The translations under genes were made by a program, and so were the position numbers. Of a DNA stretch of 64,000 nt, positions 8,466 through 16,861 are shown piece after piece (the stretch's first letter is position 1; every line of letters starts with the position of its first letter). Source of the DNA: Merdimmobilis hominis (lineage in GTDB: Bacteria > Bacillota > Clostridia > Oscillospirales > Ruminococcaceae); assembly GCF_021109255.1 (NCBI RefSeq), contig NZ_JAJODG010000002.1; one strand, 5' to 3'. A model generated the notes under the pieces. That model saw only the letters and a list, made by a program, of their open reading frames with translations, searched no databases and was not told where the DNA came from.

Positions 8466-8747
8466 ATGCTTATCTTTTGGTCTTTGGTTCGGAATAGTGT
8501 AGTGCTGGCGGTCTATCTCTTGTTTTCGGTTGCTTGCTTCCTTACCGTACATGAGCATTCTCTTGCGGCTGCTCTTGCCCGATTGCCGGAACAGACGCAG
8601 GAAGAAATCTTTTTGTACTACTTTCAGCACTTGACGCAGAAAGAAATCGGAGAACAAAGCGGCTGGACACGCAGCACAATCGGGCGGCATATACGGCTTG
8701 CCTTGAAGCGGCTGAAAGAGGAAATGGAGGTGCTGTCCCATGAGTAA
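8466..8747 (+). pseudogene. Sigma-70 region-4-like protein, N-terminus lost or frameshifted
   Basis: From about codon 30 the frame reads EHSLAAALARLPEQTQEEIF and then a helix-turn-helix (LTQKEIGEQSGWTRSTIGRHIRLAL), a typical sigma region 4 as carried by clostridial mobile elements. The first 29 residues are hydrophobic and unrelated, and no good ribosome site precedes them. The 5' part has probably been lost next to the tet(W) insertion. Its stop overlaps the start of the next gene (ATGAGTAA). Confidence 0.55.
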
Positions 8748-8940
8748 CCGACTTCTCCCCTATGACACTATCATAAAGGCACATGAGGGCGACCCCATAG
8801 CGATACAAGCCGTCCTTGACCGATACGCTGGATATATCCGCTACTTCTCTAAGATGAACGGCTATTACAACTCTGATATGGAGGACTACATCAGAACAAA
8901 GCTGATTGAAAGCCTGTTCAAGTTCCGGCTTGACCGATAA
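8740..8940 (+). CDS. Small helix-turn-helix protein of mobile elements
   Basis: This 66-residue protein (MSNRLLPYDTIIKAHEGDP...) matches the short HTH_16-type proteins that follow a sigma-like gene in Tn916/Tn1549-like elements. The segment DPIAIQAVLDRYAGYIRYFS resembles sigma region 2. The start overlaps the upstream stop, with GGAGG eight bases before. A regulatory role in the element is likely but not shown. Confidence 0.7.
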   Translation: MSNRLLPYDTIIKAHEGDPIAIQAVLDRYAGYIRYFSKMNGYYNSDMEDYIRTKLIESLFKFRLDR

Positions 8941-8982
8941 CATAGAAACTGAATATCCCGCCGCCCCGCAGCGGCACATGAA

Positions 8983-9017
8983 GCAGTAAATCCGAAAAAG
9001 ATTTGCTGCTTTTTTTG
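8983..9017 (+). terminator. Terminator after the HTH gene
   Basis: GCAGTAAATC and GATTTGCTGC pair around a seven-base loop and are followed by eight T residues. Confidence 0.8.
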
Positions 9018-9525
9018 CGCTCATTTTTGGCAAATTTCCAAAAGTTCCGTATTAGATAGTGAAACCAAAAAAGGCTGCCGTTTTTTTTAGACAGCGGGCA
9101 AAACGCAGCTTCCGAAACGCCTTATTGTCGGGAAAGACCGAGCCGCCGGAAAAGTTCTTGCCGGAAAGTCCGTCATTTTTGCTTTTGCGGTGTTGTAGGG
9201 AGTAAGAGGAAGAACGCCAGCCCGCAGCCTTTTATGAAAAAGCTGGTTATAGATTTTCTGAAAAAGTGGCAGTAGGAAGTGAACGGCAGTCCGGCAGTTT
9301 CTTAGAGCAAGATTCTACCGCAGTACCAAAATTCGCTTATCGCTCATTTTGCCCCTGCGGGAATCTTGTTGGGGAGTGCCTTCCCCAAACCCTGCCATGC
9401 GGCTTACGCCGCTTAAAAATCCCTCAAAATATTTTTTCGGATTTTTCAAAAACAGTTCCGCTTCACACCCTGTTTTTCTCCTATTAGTGAGAGGACACCA
9501 TACACAGAAAGGAGGTCTGTCGACC
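9018..9525 (+). other. Candidate oriT and mob leader region
   Basis: About 500 bases without a gene precede mobC and the relaxase gene, the usual place for an origin of transfer. The clearest structure is TTGGGGA/TCCCCAA at 9369-9375 and 9382-9388 with a six-base loop, followed by CCCTGCC. A GCGGCTTACGCCGC dyad follows near 9401-9414. The ribosome site GGAGG for mobC is at 9511. The nick site was not identified. Confidence 0.45.
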
Positions 9526-9921
9526 ATGAAACGATACAACACACCGCACCGCAGCCGGGTAGTCAAAACACGCATGACCGAGGAAGAATACGCCGAGTTT
9601 GCAGAAAGGCTTTCTGCCTACAACATGAGCCAAGCCGAGTTTATCCGGCAAGCCATAACCGGGGCAGCCATACGCCCCATCATAACCGTTTCTCCCGTCA
9701 ATGATGAGCTGCTTGCCGCTGTTGGGAAGCTGACCGCCGAATACGGCAGGATCGGCGGCAACTTAAACCAGATAGCCCGGACGCTGAACGAGTGGCACAG
9801 CCCCTACCCGCAGCTTGCCGGGGAGGTACGGGCGGCGGTTTCCGACCTTGCTGCCCTAAAGTTTGAAATCTTGCAGAAAGTGGGTGACGCTGTTGGCAAC
9901 ATTCAAACATATCAGCTCTAA
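9526..9921 (+). CDS. mobC: Relaxosome accessory protein MobC
   Basis: The 131-residue protein has a ribbon-helix-helix-like N-terminus (VVKTRMTEEEYAEFAERL) and the MobC signature GGNLNQIARTLN near residue 86. MobC binds oriT and helps the relaxase open the DNA. The start ATG 9526 follows AGAAAGGAGGT. Its 3' end overlaps the relaxase gene by 29 bases, which implies translational coupling. Confidence 0.88.
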   Translation: MKRYNTPHRSRVVKTRMTEEEYAEFAERLSAYNMSQAEFIRQAITGAAIRPIITVSPVNDELLAAVGKLTAEYGRIGGNLNQIARTLNEWHSPYPQLAGEVRAAVSDLAALKFEILQKVGDAVGNIQTYQL

Positions 9922-11515
9922 AAATGCCGACTATGGCGCAGCGGAAGCCTACCTCACATTTGAGCATGACGAGTTTACCATGAAGCCCACCCTTGATGGA
10001 AACGGGCGGCTGATACCGAGGGAGGATTACCGCATTTCTTCCCTCAACTGCGGGGGCGAGGATTTCGCTGTTGCCTGTATGCGGGCGAATCTCCGCTATG
10101 AGAAAAATCAAAAACGGGAAGATGTGAAAAGCCACCACTATATCATCAGCTTTGACCCACGGGACGGGACAGACAACGGCTTGACCGTAGACCAGGCGCA
10201 GGAGCTGGGCGAGAAGTTCTGTAAAGAGCATTTCCCCGGACACCAAGCCCTTGTATGCACCCACCCGGACGGGCATAACCACAGCGGCAATATCCATGTG
10301 CATATCGTCATCAACTCCCTGCGAATTTATGAAGTCCCGCTTCTGCCCTACATGGACAGACCAGCCGACACAAGGGCGGGCTGCAAGCACCGCTGCACCA
10401 ATGCCGCTATGGAATATTTCAAGAGTGAAGTCATGGAGATGTGCCACCGGGAGGGGCTTTACCAAATCGACCTCTTGAACGGTAGCAAGGAACGGATAAC
10501 AGAACGAGAGTACTGGGCGGCAAAGAAAGGGCAGCTTGCCCTTGATAAAGAGAACGCCACCAGAGAAGCCGCCGGACAGCCGACCAAGCCCACCAAGTTT
10601 GAAACGGACAAGGCGAAGCTGCGCCGGACGATACGGCAGGCACTTTCCCAAGCTACCAGCTTTGACGAGTTTTCTTCCCTTTTGCTGCGGGAGGGCGTGA
10701 CCGTCAAGGAGAGCCGAGGGCGGCTTTCCTACCTCACGCCGGACAGGACAAAGCCTATCACAGCCCGGAAGCTTGGGGACGATTTTGACAAGGCTGCTGT
10801 CCTTGCCCTGCTTACACAGAACGCCCACAGAGCCGCCAAACAGACCAAAGCCATACCCGAATACCCTGTCGCAGTTAAAAAGCCGTCACAAGGGGAAAAA
10901 CCCACAAAAACCACCCCGGCAGACAACACCTTGCAGCGCATGGTTGACCGGGAAGCCAAGCGAGCCGAGGGCAAGGGCGTGGGCTATGACCGCTGGGCGG
11001 CAAAGTACAATCTAAAGCAAATGGCGGCTACCGTTACCGCCTACCAGCAGTACGGCTTTTCTTCCCCGGAGGAACTGGACGAAGCCTGCTCTGCTGCCTA
11101 TGCCGCCATGCAGGAAAGCCTTACAGAGCTGAAGCAGGTGGAAAAGACGCTGGACGGGAAAAAGGAGCTGCAACGGCAGGTGCTTGCCTATTCCAAGACC
11201 CGCCCTGTCCGGGACGGGCTGAAACAGCAGAAAAACGCCAAAGCAAAAGCAGCCTACCGACAGAAGCACGAAAGCGACTTTATCATAGCAGACGCAGCCG
11301 CCCGCTATTTCAAAGAAAACGGCATTTCCAAGCTGCCGGGCTATAAAGCCCTGCAAGCCGAGATTGAAAGCCTTATCCAAGAGAAAAACAGCGGCTACAA
11401 CGATTACCGGGCAAAACGGGAGGAATACCGCCGCTTACAGACTGTCAAGGGCAATATCGACCAGATTTTACGCAGGGAACGCAAGCCTGTGAAAAAGCAG
11501 GAACAGGAGCGATAA
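9893..11515 (+). CDS. MOBP relaxase / mobilization nuclease (MobA/VirD2 family)
   Basis: The 540-residue protein has the relaxase N-terminal domain. The metal-binding histidine motif is HPDGHNHSGNIHVHIVIN near residue 133, preceded by SHHYIISFDPRD. The long C-terminal part is charged and helical. The start is taken as TTG 9893 (LATFKHISSKNADYG), where family members begin; TTG 9863 is also in frame. It would nick oriT and lead the strand into a helper element's transfer channel. No transfer genes of its own are present. Confidence 0.88.
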   Translation: MATFKHISSKNADYGAAEAYLTFEHDEFTMKPTLDGNGRLIPREDYRISSLNCGGEDFAVACMRANLRYEKNQKREDVKSHHYIISFDPRDGTDNGLTVDQAQELGEKFCKEHFPGHQALVCTHPDGHNHSGNIHVHIVINSLRIYEVPLLPYMDRPADTRAGCKHRCTNAAMEYFKSEVMEMCHREGLYQIDLLNGSKERITEREYWAAKKGQLALDKENATREAAGQPTKPTKFETDKAKLRRTIRQALSQATSFDEFSSLLLREGVTVKESRGRLSYLTPDRTKPITARKLGDDFDKAAVLALLTQNAHRAAKQTKAIPEYPVAVKKPSQGEKPTKTTPADNTLQRMVDREAKRAEGKGVGYDRWAAKYNLKQMAATVTAYQQYGFSSPEELDEACSAAYAAMQESLTELKQVEKTLDGKKELQRQVLAYSKTRPVRDGLKQQKNAKAKAAYRQKHESDFIIADAAARYFKENGISKLPGYKALQAEIESLIQEKNSGYNDYRAKREEYRRLQTVKGNIDQILRRERKPVKKQEQER

Positions 11516-11699
11516 AAACCGCCCCCAAATGTACCCGAACCCATACAGAACAAGGGGGCTGCCCCGTACCCTATCCGCAATACCAAAGGATTTTTTAACG
11601 GGCTTACAGGGCAGAAAAACCCCGAAAATGATACCGAGATGATACAGAATTACCGCCGATACCGTCACACCAGCGGAAACGGCAGAAAGGAGCGCACCC

Positions 11700-11912
11700 A
11701 TGCCAAGAATGAGCAAGAAACGGCGGCTGGAATGGTCTTTTTTCCTGCGGCAAGTGAAAGTCGGGAATACCACCTGCGACCGTATCACATACAACGACCT
11801 CTGCCGGGGCTGTACCCATAGCTGCAAGCAGAGCTTCCGGGCGGTTATCATACTCTGCCCCCGCTACTACTCCAAACGCCGGAAAAAGGAGGACAGGGAC
11901 AATGGCAGATAA
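11700..11912 (+). CDS. Small Cys-containing element protein
   Basis: The 70-residue basic protein starts at ATG 11700 behind AAAGGAG and contains CDRITYNDLCRGCTHSC, a likely zinc-binding cluster. Similar short proteins sit at this place in Tn1549- and Tn4451-like elements. Its stop overlaps the next start by 11 bases. The function is unknown. Confidence 0.65.
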   Translation: MPRMSKKRRLEWSFFLRQVKVGNTTCDRITYNDLCRGCTHSCKQSFRAVIILCPRYYSKRRKKEDRDNGR

Positions 11913-12651
11913 CCGCAAGTATTACTACCTCAAGCTGAAAGAGAACTTTTTTGACAGCGACTCCATTGTGCTGCTGGAAGATATGAAAGACGGGATTTTA
12001 TATTCCAATATCCTCTTGAAGCTGTACTTAAAATCGCTGAAAAACGGCGGGAAGTTGCAGCTTGACGAGCATATCCCCTACACAGCGCAGATGATAGCGA
12101 CACTGACCCGCCACCAGATAGGGACGGTTGAGAGGGCTTTAGAGATTTTCCGGCAGTTGGGGCTTGTGGAGCAGCTTGACAGCGGGGCTTTTTATATGAC
12201 CGATATTGAGCTGATGATAGGACAGTCCTCTACCGAAGCCGAGCGAAAACGGGCTGCAAGGCTGGAAAACAAGGCACTTTTACCGTCTCGGACAAAAGGC
12301 GGACATTTGTCCGACATTCGTCCACCAGAGATAGAGATAGAGTTAGAGAAAGAGATAGAGATAGAAAAAGAGAGAGAGGGAGAAACGGGACACCCCGCCC
12401 CCGCCGCTTATGGCAGATACAACAATGTGATACTGACCGATACAGAGCTTTCCGGGCTGAAAACAGAGCTGCCCGACAAGTGGGAGTATTATATTGACCG
12501 GCTTTCCTGCCATATCGCTTCCACCGGGAAGCAGTACCACAGCCATGCAGCCACCATTTACAAGTGGGCGCAGGAGGACGCTGCCAAAGGCAAGGCTGCC
12601 CCGAAACAGGGCATACCCGATTATTCATGCAAGGAGGGTGAGAGCTTATGA
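11902..12651 (+). CDS. Phage replisome organizer N-terminal domain protein
   Basis: The 249-residue protein begins with the replisome-organizer winged-helix domain (YYYLKLKENFFDSDSIVLLED). A highly acidic linker of alternating E and I/K residues follows near residues 142-160, encoded by a GAGATA-type repeat at 12330-12378. A C-terminal part may contact the helicase loader. The next gene, a DnaC-like ATPase, overlaps by four bases, so the pair probably acts in autonomous replication or maintenance of the excised circle. Confidence 0.8.
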   Translation: MADNRKYYYLKLKENFFDSDSIVLLEDMKDGILYSNILLKLYLKSLKNGGKLQLDEHIPYTAQMIATLTRHQIGTVERALEIFRQLGLVEQLDSGAFYMTDIELMIGQSSTEAERKRAARLENKALLPSRTKGGHLSDIRPPEIEIELEKEIEIEKEREGETGHPAPAAYGRYNNVILTDTELSGLKTELPDKWEYYIDRLSCHIASTGKQYHSHAATIYKWAQEDAAKGKAAPKQGIPDYSCKEGESL

Positions 12652-13505
12652 GAAACGAGATTGAAGCTATGATTACGGACATTACAGCCACTACCGCCGA
12701 AGCGGAGGACTACACAGGCGAGGACGGGCTTTTATACTGCGGCAAGTGCCATACGCCCAAAGAAGCCTACTTTTCAAAAGAAACCGCCCAATGGTTAGGG
12801 CATGACCGACACCCGGCAGAGTGCGACTGCCAGCGGGCAGCCCGTGAAAAACGGGAAGCCGCTGAAAGCAGACAGAAGCACCTTGAAAAAGTGGAGGACT
12901 TGAAACGCCGGGGCTTTACCGACCCTGCTATGCGGAACTGGACATTTGAGCATGACAACGGCAGAAACCCGCAGACCGAAACCGCCCGCTTTTATGTGGA
13001 GAGCTGGGAAACCATGCAGGCTGAAAATATCGGCTACCTGTTTTGGGGCGGCGTGGGGAAAGGAAAAAGCTACCTTGCCGCCTGTATCGCCAACGCCCTT
13101 ATGGAGAAAGAGGTTGCCGTCTGTATGACAAACTTTGCAACAATACTCAATGACCTTGCTGCCAGCTTTGAGGGCAGGAACGAATATATTTCCCGCCTTT
13201 GCAGCTATCCCCTGCTGATACTTGATGATTTCGGTATGGAGCGAGGGACAGAATACGGGCTGGAACAGGTTTACAGCGTGATTGACAGTCGTTACCGAAG
13301 CAGCAAGCCGCTGATCGCCACGACCAACCTCACGCTGGAGGAATTGCAGCACCCGCAGGACACGCCCCACGCCCGTATCTATGACAGGCTGACTTCCATG
13401 TGCGCCCCCGTCCGCTTCACGGGCAGCAATTTCCGAAAGGAAACCGCACAGGAAAAGCTGGAACGATTAAAGCAACTGACGAAGCAGCGAAAGGAGAGCC
13501 TATGA
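12648..13505 (+). CDS. DnaC/IstB-like AAA+ ATPase (helicase loader)
   Basis: The 285-residue protein has an N-terminal zinc-type cluster (CGKCHTP...CDCQ), a Walker A motif GGVGKGKS and Walker B LLILDDFG. This is the layout of helicase loaders of the DnaC/DnaI class. It overlaps the replisome organizer upstream (ATGA) and the tnpW-like gene downstream, forming one translationally coupled unit. Confidence 0.85.
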   Translation: MRNEIEAMITDITATTAEAEDYTGEDGLLYCGKCHTPKEAYFSKETAQWLGHDRHPAECDCQRAAREKREAAESRQKHLEKVEDLKRRGFTDPAMRNWTFEHDNGRNPQTETARFYVESWETMQAENIGYLFWGGVGKGKSYLAACIANALMEKEVAVCMTNFATILNDLAASFEGRNEYISRLCSYPLLILDDFGMERGTEYGLEQVYSVIDSRYRSSKPLIATTNLTLEELQHPQDTPHARIYDRLTSMCAPVRFTGSNFRKETAQEKLERLKQLTKQRKESL

Positions 13506-13690
13506 CAGAAACCAAACAGACAAGCACCACCAAAACAGACCGCCGCCCGGACTGTGTAACGGAAATCCGCATGGGCAACTCCGTCCTTACCGTTTCCGGA
13601 TTCTTCAAGCAGGGCGCAACCGACACCGCAGCCGACAAGATGATGAAAGTGCTGGAAGCGGAAGCTGCTACACAAAAAACGGCGATTTGA
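13502..13690 (+). CDS. tnpW: TnpW-family transposon protein
   Basis: The 62-residue protein (MTETKQTSTTKTDRRPDCVTE...) carries the conserved core VTEIRMGNSVLTVSGFFKQG. It precedes the serine recombinase, as tnpW does in Tn4451-like elements. A function has not been established for the family. The start overlaps the end of the DnaC-like gene. Confidence 0.75.
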   Translation: MTETKQTSTTKTDRRPDCVTEIRMGNSVLTVSGFFKQGATDTAADKMMKVLEAEAATQKTAI

Positions 13691-13801
13691 CCGACCATAA
13701 AGAAGCAGATTTGACGCTTTTGCCGCTATACAGACAGCCGCCCCATGTGGTACAATCAAGGTACGGAATAGTGGGGCTGGCTGTCGGAAACGGAGGATTT
13801 T

Positions 13802-15412
13802 ATGTTAAGACAGACCAACCAACAACCAATTACCGCCCTTTACCCAAGACTTTCCCATGAGGACGAGCTGCAAGGCGAGAGCAATTCCATTTCCAATCAG
13901 AAGCGTATCCTTGAAACCTATGCAAAGCAGAACGGCTTTTCCAATCTGCGCTGGTACACGGACGACGGTTATTCTGGTGCAAACTTTCAAAGACCCGGTT
14001 TTCAAGCCATGCTTGCGGACATTGAAGCCGGAAAAGTCGGGACAGTTATCGTAAAGGATATGTCGAGGTTAGGGCGAAACTACCTGCAAGTGGGAATGTA
14101 CACGGAAATGGTTTTCCCACAGAAAGGCGTCCGCTTCATCGCTATCAATGACGGAGTGGACAGCGCACAGGGCGACAATGACTTTGCCCCGCTGCGGAAT
14201 ATCTTTAACGAATGGCTGGTGAGAGATACGAGCAAGAAAATCAAAGCAGTAAAACGCTCAAAAGGTATGAGTGGCAAGCCCATCACAAGCAAACCTGTGT
14301 ATGGCTACCTCATGGACGAGGACGAAAATTTCATTATTGACGAGGAAGCTGCACCCGTAGTTAAGCAGATATACAACCTCTGCCTTGCCGGGAACGGTCC
14401 GACCAAGATAGCCCGTATGCTCACAGAGCAGCAAATCCCCACGCCGGGGACGCTGGAATACCGCAGGACGGGCAGCACCCGCCGCTACCACCCCGGCTAT
14501 GAGTGCAAGTGGGCGACCAATACCGTTGTGCATATCCTTGAAAACCGGGAATACACGGGCTGCCTGGTAAACTTCAAGACGGAAAAACTCTCTTACAAAG
14601 TCAAGCACAGCGTAGAAAACCCGGAGGAAAAGCAAGCGATATTCGAGAACCACCACGAGCCTATCATAGACACCCAAACATGGGAACGGGTGCAGGAGCT
14701 TCGCAAGCAGCGCAAACGCCCCAACCGCTATGATGAAGTGGGCTTGTTCTCCGGCATACTGTTCTGTGCAGACTGCGGCAGTGTGATGTATCAGCAGCGA
14801 TACCAGACGGACAAGCGCAAGCAGGACTGTTATATCTGCGGCAACTACAAGAAACGCACCCATGACTGTACGGCGCACTTTATCCGCACCGACCTCTTGA
14901 CCGCTGGTGTACTCTCCAATCTGCGGAAAGTGACCAGCTATGCGGCAAAGCATGAAGCCCGGTTTATGAAGCTCCTGATTGAGCAGAACGAGGACGGGGG
15001 CAAGCGCAGGAACGCCGCCAAGAAAAAGGAGCTGGAAGCCACCGAGAAACGCATAGCCGAGTTATCCGCTATCTTCAAGCGGCTGTATGAGGACAGTGTG
15101 ACCGGGCGCATATCAGACGAGCGTTTCACAGAGCTGTCGGCAGACTATGAAGCAGAACAACGGGAGCTGAAAGAAAGAGCCGCCGCTATCCAAGCGGAGC
15201 TTTCCAAAGCACAGGAAGCCACCGTGAACGCAGAAAAGTTTATGAATGTTGTCCGGCGGCATACCAGCTTTGAAGAACTTACCCCTACTCTGCTGCGGGA
15301 GTTTGTAGAGAAAATCGTTGTGCATGAGTGCAGCTATGACGAGAACAAGACCCGCAGACAGGACATTGAGATTTATTATTCTTTTGTTGGCAAGGTGGAC
15401 TTGCCCGAATAA
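13802..15412 (+). CDS. tnpX: Large serine recombinase, TnpX type
   Basis: The 536-residue protein has the N-terminal resolvase domain (YPRLSHEDE with the nucleophile serine, YTDDGYSGANFQRPGF, KDMSRLGRNYLQVG). A recombinase domain follows (KPVYGYLMDE...TPGT) and a zinc ribbon (CADCGS...CGNYKK...C). The C-terminal region is a coiled coil. It should catalyse excision and integration of the element at GA-containing sites. It is the last gene, 94 bases from the right end. Confidence 0.92.
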   Translation: MLRQTNQQPITALYPRLSHEDELQGESNSISNQKRILETYAKQNGFSNLRWYTDDGYSGANFQRPGFQAMLADIEAGKVGTVIVKDMSRLGRNYLQVGMYTEMVFPQKGVRFIAINDGVDSAQGDNDFAPLRNIFNEWLVRDTSKKIKAVKRSKGMSGKPITSKPVYGYLMDEDENFIIDEEAAPVVKQIYNLCLAGNGPTKIARMLTEQQIPTPGTLEYRRTGSTRRYHPGYECKWATNTVVHILENREYTGCLVNFKTEKLSYKVKHSVENPEEKQAIFENHHEPIIDTQTWERVQELRKQRKRPNRYDEVGLFSGILFCADCGSVMYQQRYQTDKRKQDCYICGNYKKRTHDCTAHFIRTDLLTAGVLSNLRKVTSYAAKHEARFMKLLIEQNEDGGKRRNAAKKKELEATEKRIAELSAIFKRLYEDSVTGRISDERFTELSADYEAEQRELKERAAAIQAELSKAQEATVNAEKFMNVVRRHTSFEELTPTLLREFVEKIVVHECSYDENKTRRQDIEIYYSFVGKVDLPE

Positions 15413-15505
15413 CCGCCCGACCTATCCGACACAAGAGCTAAGTGCCGGATAGGAACGGCAAAATTTTTTACACTTCTATTACTTCTTTATCGCACATCAA
15501 TAAAT

Positions 15506-15511
15506 TCATGT
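15506..15511. repeat. Candidate right attachment core (TCATGT)
   Basis: This copy matches the left hexamer at 2853-2858. MATE coding sequence resumes to its right at CCTCGGTGAAGC, which encodes the residues GCFTED on the reverse strand. Confidence 0.5.
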
Positions 15512-16547
15512 CCTCGGTGAAGCAACCGGCGATCTGCCGGGGCATCACCAGCACCAAGAGGAATACCACCGTAGAGAAACCGACAGCGGTGAGCATAGAA
15601 ATCTTTGCCGCCCGCTGGGATCGGTCATACTGCTGGGCGCCGTAGTTGGCGCTGATCAGCGGCTGGGTGGCCTGGGCGATGCCGTTGAAAATGCCCTTGC
15701 CCACATACGCGATGTTGGAGATGATGGTGTAGCAGGCGACGGCCAGCTCCCCGCTGATCTTCAAAAGCACGATGTTGAACACAAAAATGATCATGCCGGA
15801 GGTGAACTCCAGGCAGAAGGTTCCAATGCCGTTCTGCAAAATCCGCTTGAGCAGCGAAAGGTCGCAGCAGTCCCGGGTGAAATGGAGGGTGTTGTTTTTC
15901 AAAATATAATGAAGGCTCATCAGCGCCAAACTGATGAAGGGAGAAATGGCGGTGGCCAGGGCCGCGCCGAAAATCCCCATCCCCATTTTGGCCATAAACA
16001 CATAGTCAAAGACGATGTTAAACAGATTGCCAGTGACGGTGGCAATCATCACCAATTTGGGGTTGTAATCCGCCCGGATGATCACCTGCATCATGCTGGA
16101 GAGGATAAAGGCGAAGCAGGTGCAGTTGATGGGGGTCATATATTGGGAAACGTAGGGCATCAGTTGGTCGGTGGCCCCCAGGAACCGGGCAAAGGGCTCC
16201 AGGTAAAGGGTGGCCAGCACACTGATGGTGACCCCTACAACTAGGTTGCATAAAATAGCCAGGGAGAAAATCTTATCTGGGCTTTCGTGATCCCCCTGCC
16301 CCAACTTGACCATGATGGTGGTAGAAGCACCCACGCCGATGAGCAACCCAATGGATGTAAATAGAGTGAAGATAGGCATGCAGATGTTCATTGCCGCCAG
16401 TGCGGTACTGCCCACATACACGCCGATGAACATAACGTCCGCCAAGCAGTAAAGGGAATGAGTGATCATACCCATGACGGTCGGCAGCAGATATCCAAGA
16501 AAGACCTTCAAAATGTTCTGATGCAACAACCTGTCTGTTTTTTCCAC
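15506..16547 (-). pseudogene. MATE efflux transporter, N-terminal part, interrupted by the mobile element
   Basis: About 346 residues of a MATE transporter are present, starting at GTG 16547 (VEKTDRLLHQNILKVFLGYLLPTVMG) behind GGGAGG. They run through ten or so membrane segments to RQIAGCFTED. Beyond that the frame reads 13 residues of element DNA and stops at 15468. The rest of the protein is encoded at 2528-2848. The N-terminal portion alone is unlikely to transport. Confidence 0.88.
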
Positions 16548-16821
16548 GAGGATGCGCCTCCCACTTCTATGTGTTTGGTTTAGCGGGCTCTCGCCCCTGG
16601 GCTGCCGCCGTTCCCATTGCTGACAAACGCCTGTTTTAGGCGGTATTAGGGGTAGATAAAAACGGCTGGCCCTTAAATCTTGCTTTAGTTTAGCATGTTT
16701 TCCAGTGGGGATCGACATCGGAATTTTTGAATTATCTGTGAATAGGTCGGCCATGCACGAAAATTCTCGCTTATACGTCATTTTGCATAGGAAAAGATAA
16801 TATTTTTTGGCGGAGCTAACA
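16548..16821 (-). promoter_or_regulatory. Leader region of the MATE gene, no gene
   Basis: These 270 bases lie between the clpC terminator and the MATE start. The part nearest the gene is GC-rich and can fold (ACCGCC with GGCGTT near 16635-16655, and GGGCTC with GAGCCC forms near 16586-16602). MATE genes in Firmicutes are sometimes under riboswitch control, but I could not match a known class. The distal part is AT-rich and probably holds the promoter. Confidence 0.35.
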
Positions 16822-16855
16822 AAAGGGAAGCCGCGATGCGGCCTCCCTTTTGCTG
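16822..16855 (-). terminator. Terminator of clpC
   Basis: AAAAGGGAGGCCGC and GCGGCTTCCCTTTT form a long stem with a five-base loop. It lies within ten bases of the clpC stop on the reverse strand. Confidence 0.8.
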
Positions 16856-16861
16856 CCAATT

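Larger units (their letters stand above)
2853..15511. mobile_element. Integrative mobilizable element (Tn4451/TnpX type) carrying tet(40) and tet(W)
   Basis: The element is bounded by the two halves of a MATE gene and by the shared hexamer TCATGT at 2853-2858 and 15506-15511. Its own large serine recombinase sits at the right end. It contains mobC and a MOBP relaxase but no type IV secretion genes, so it should need a helper conjugative element to transfer. Cargo is tet(40), tet(W) and a class I methyltransferase; a truncated IS110 element lies between the two resistance genes. Replication-type genes (replisome organizer and DnaC-like) fit the family. The exact crossover could not be fixed to the base. 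Confidence 0.85.

Noticed and set aside
12330..12378. GAGATA-rich stretch considered as a DNA repeat element
   Set aside because: It lies in frame inside the replisome-organizer gene and simply encodes an acidic linker.
16548..16700. Possible guanidine-type riboswitch before the MATE gene
   Set aside because: Some GAGAG-containing hairpins are present, but the conserved core could not be found by eye; it is kept only as a leader region.
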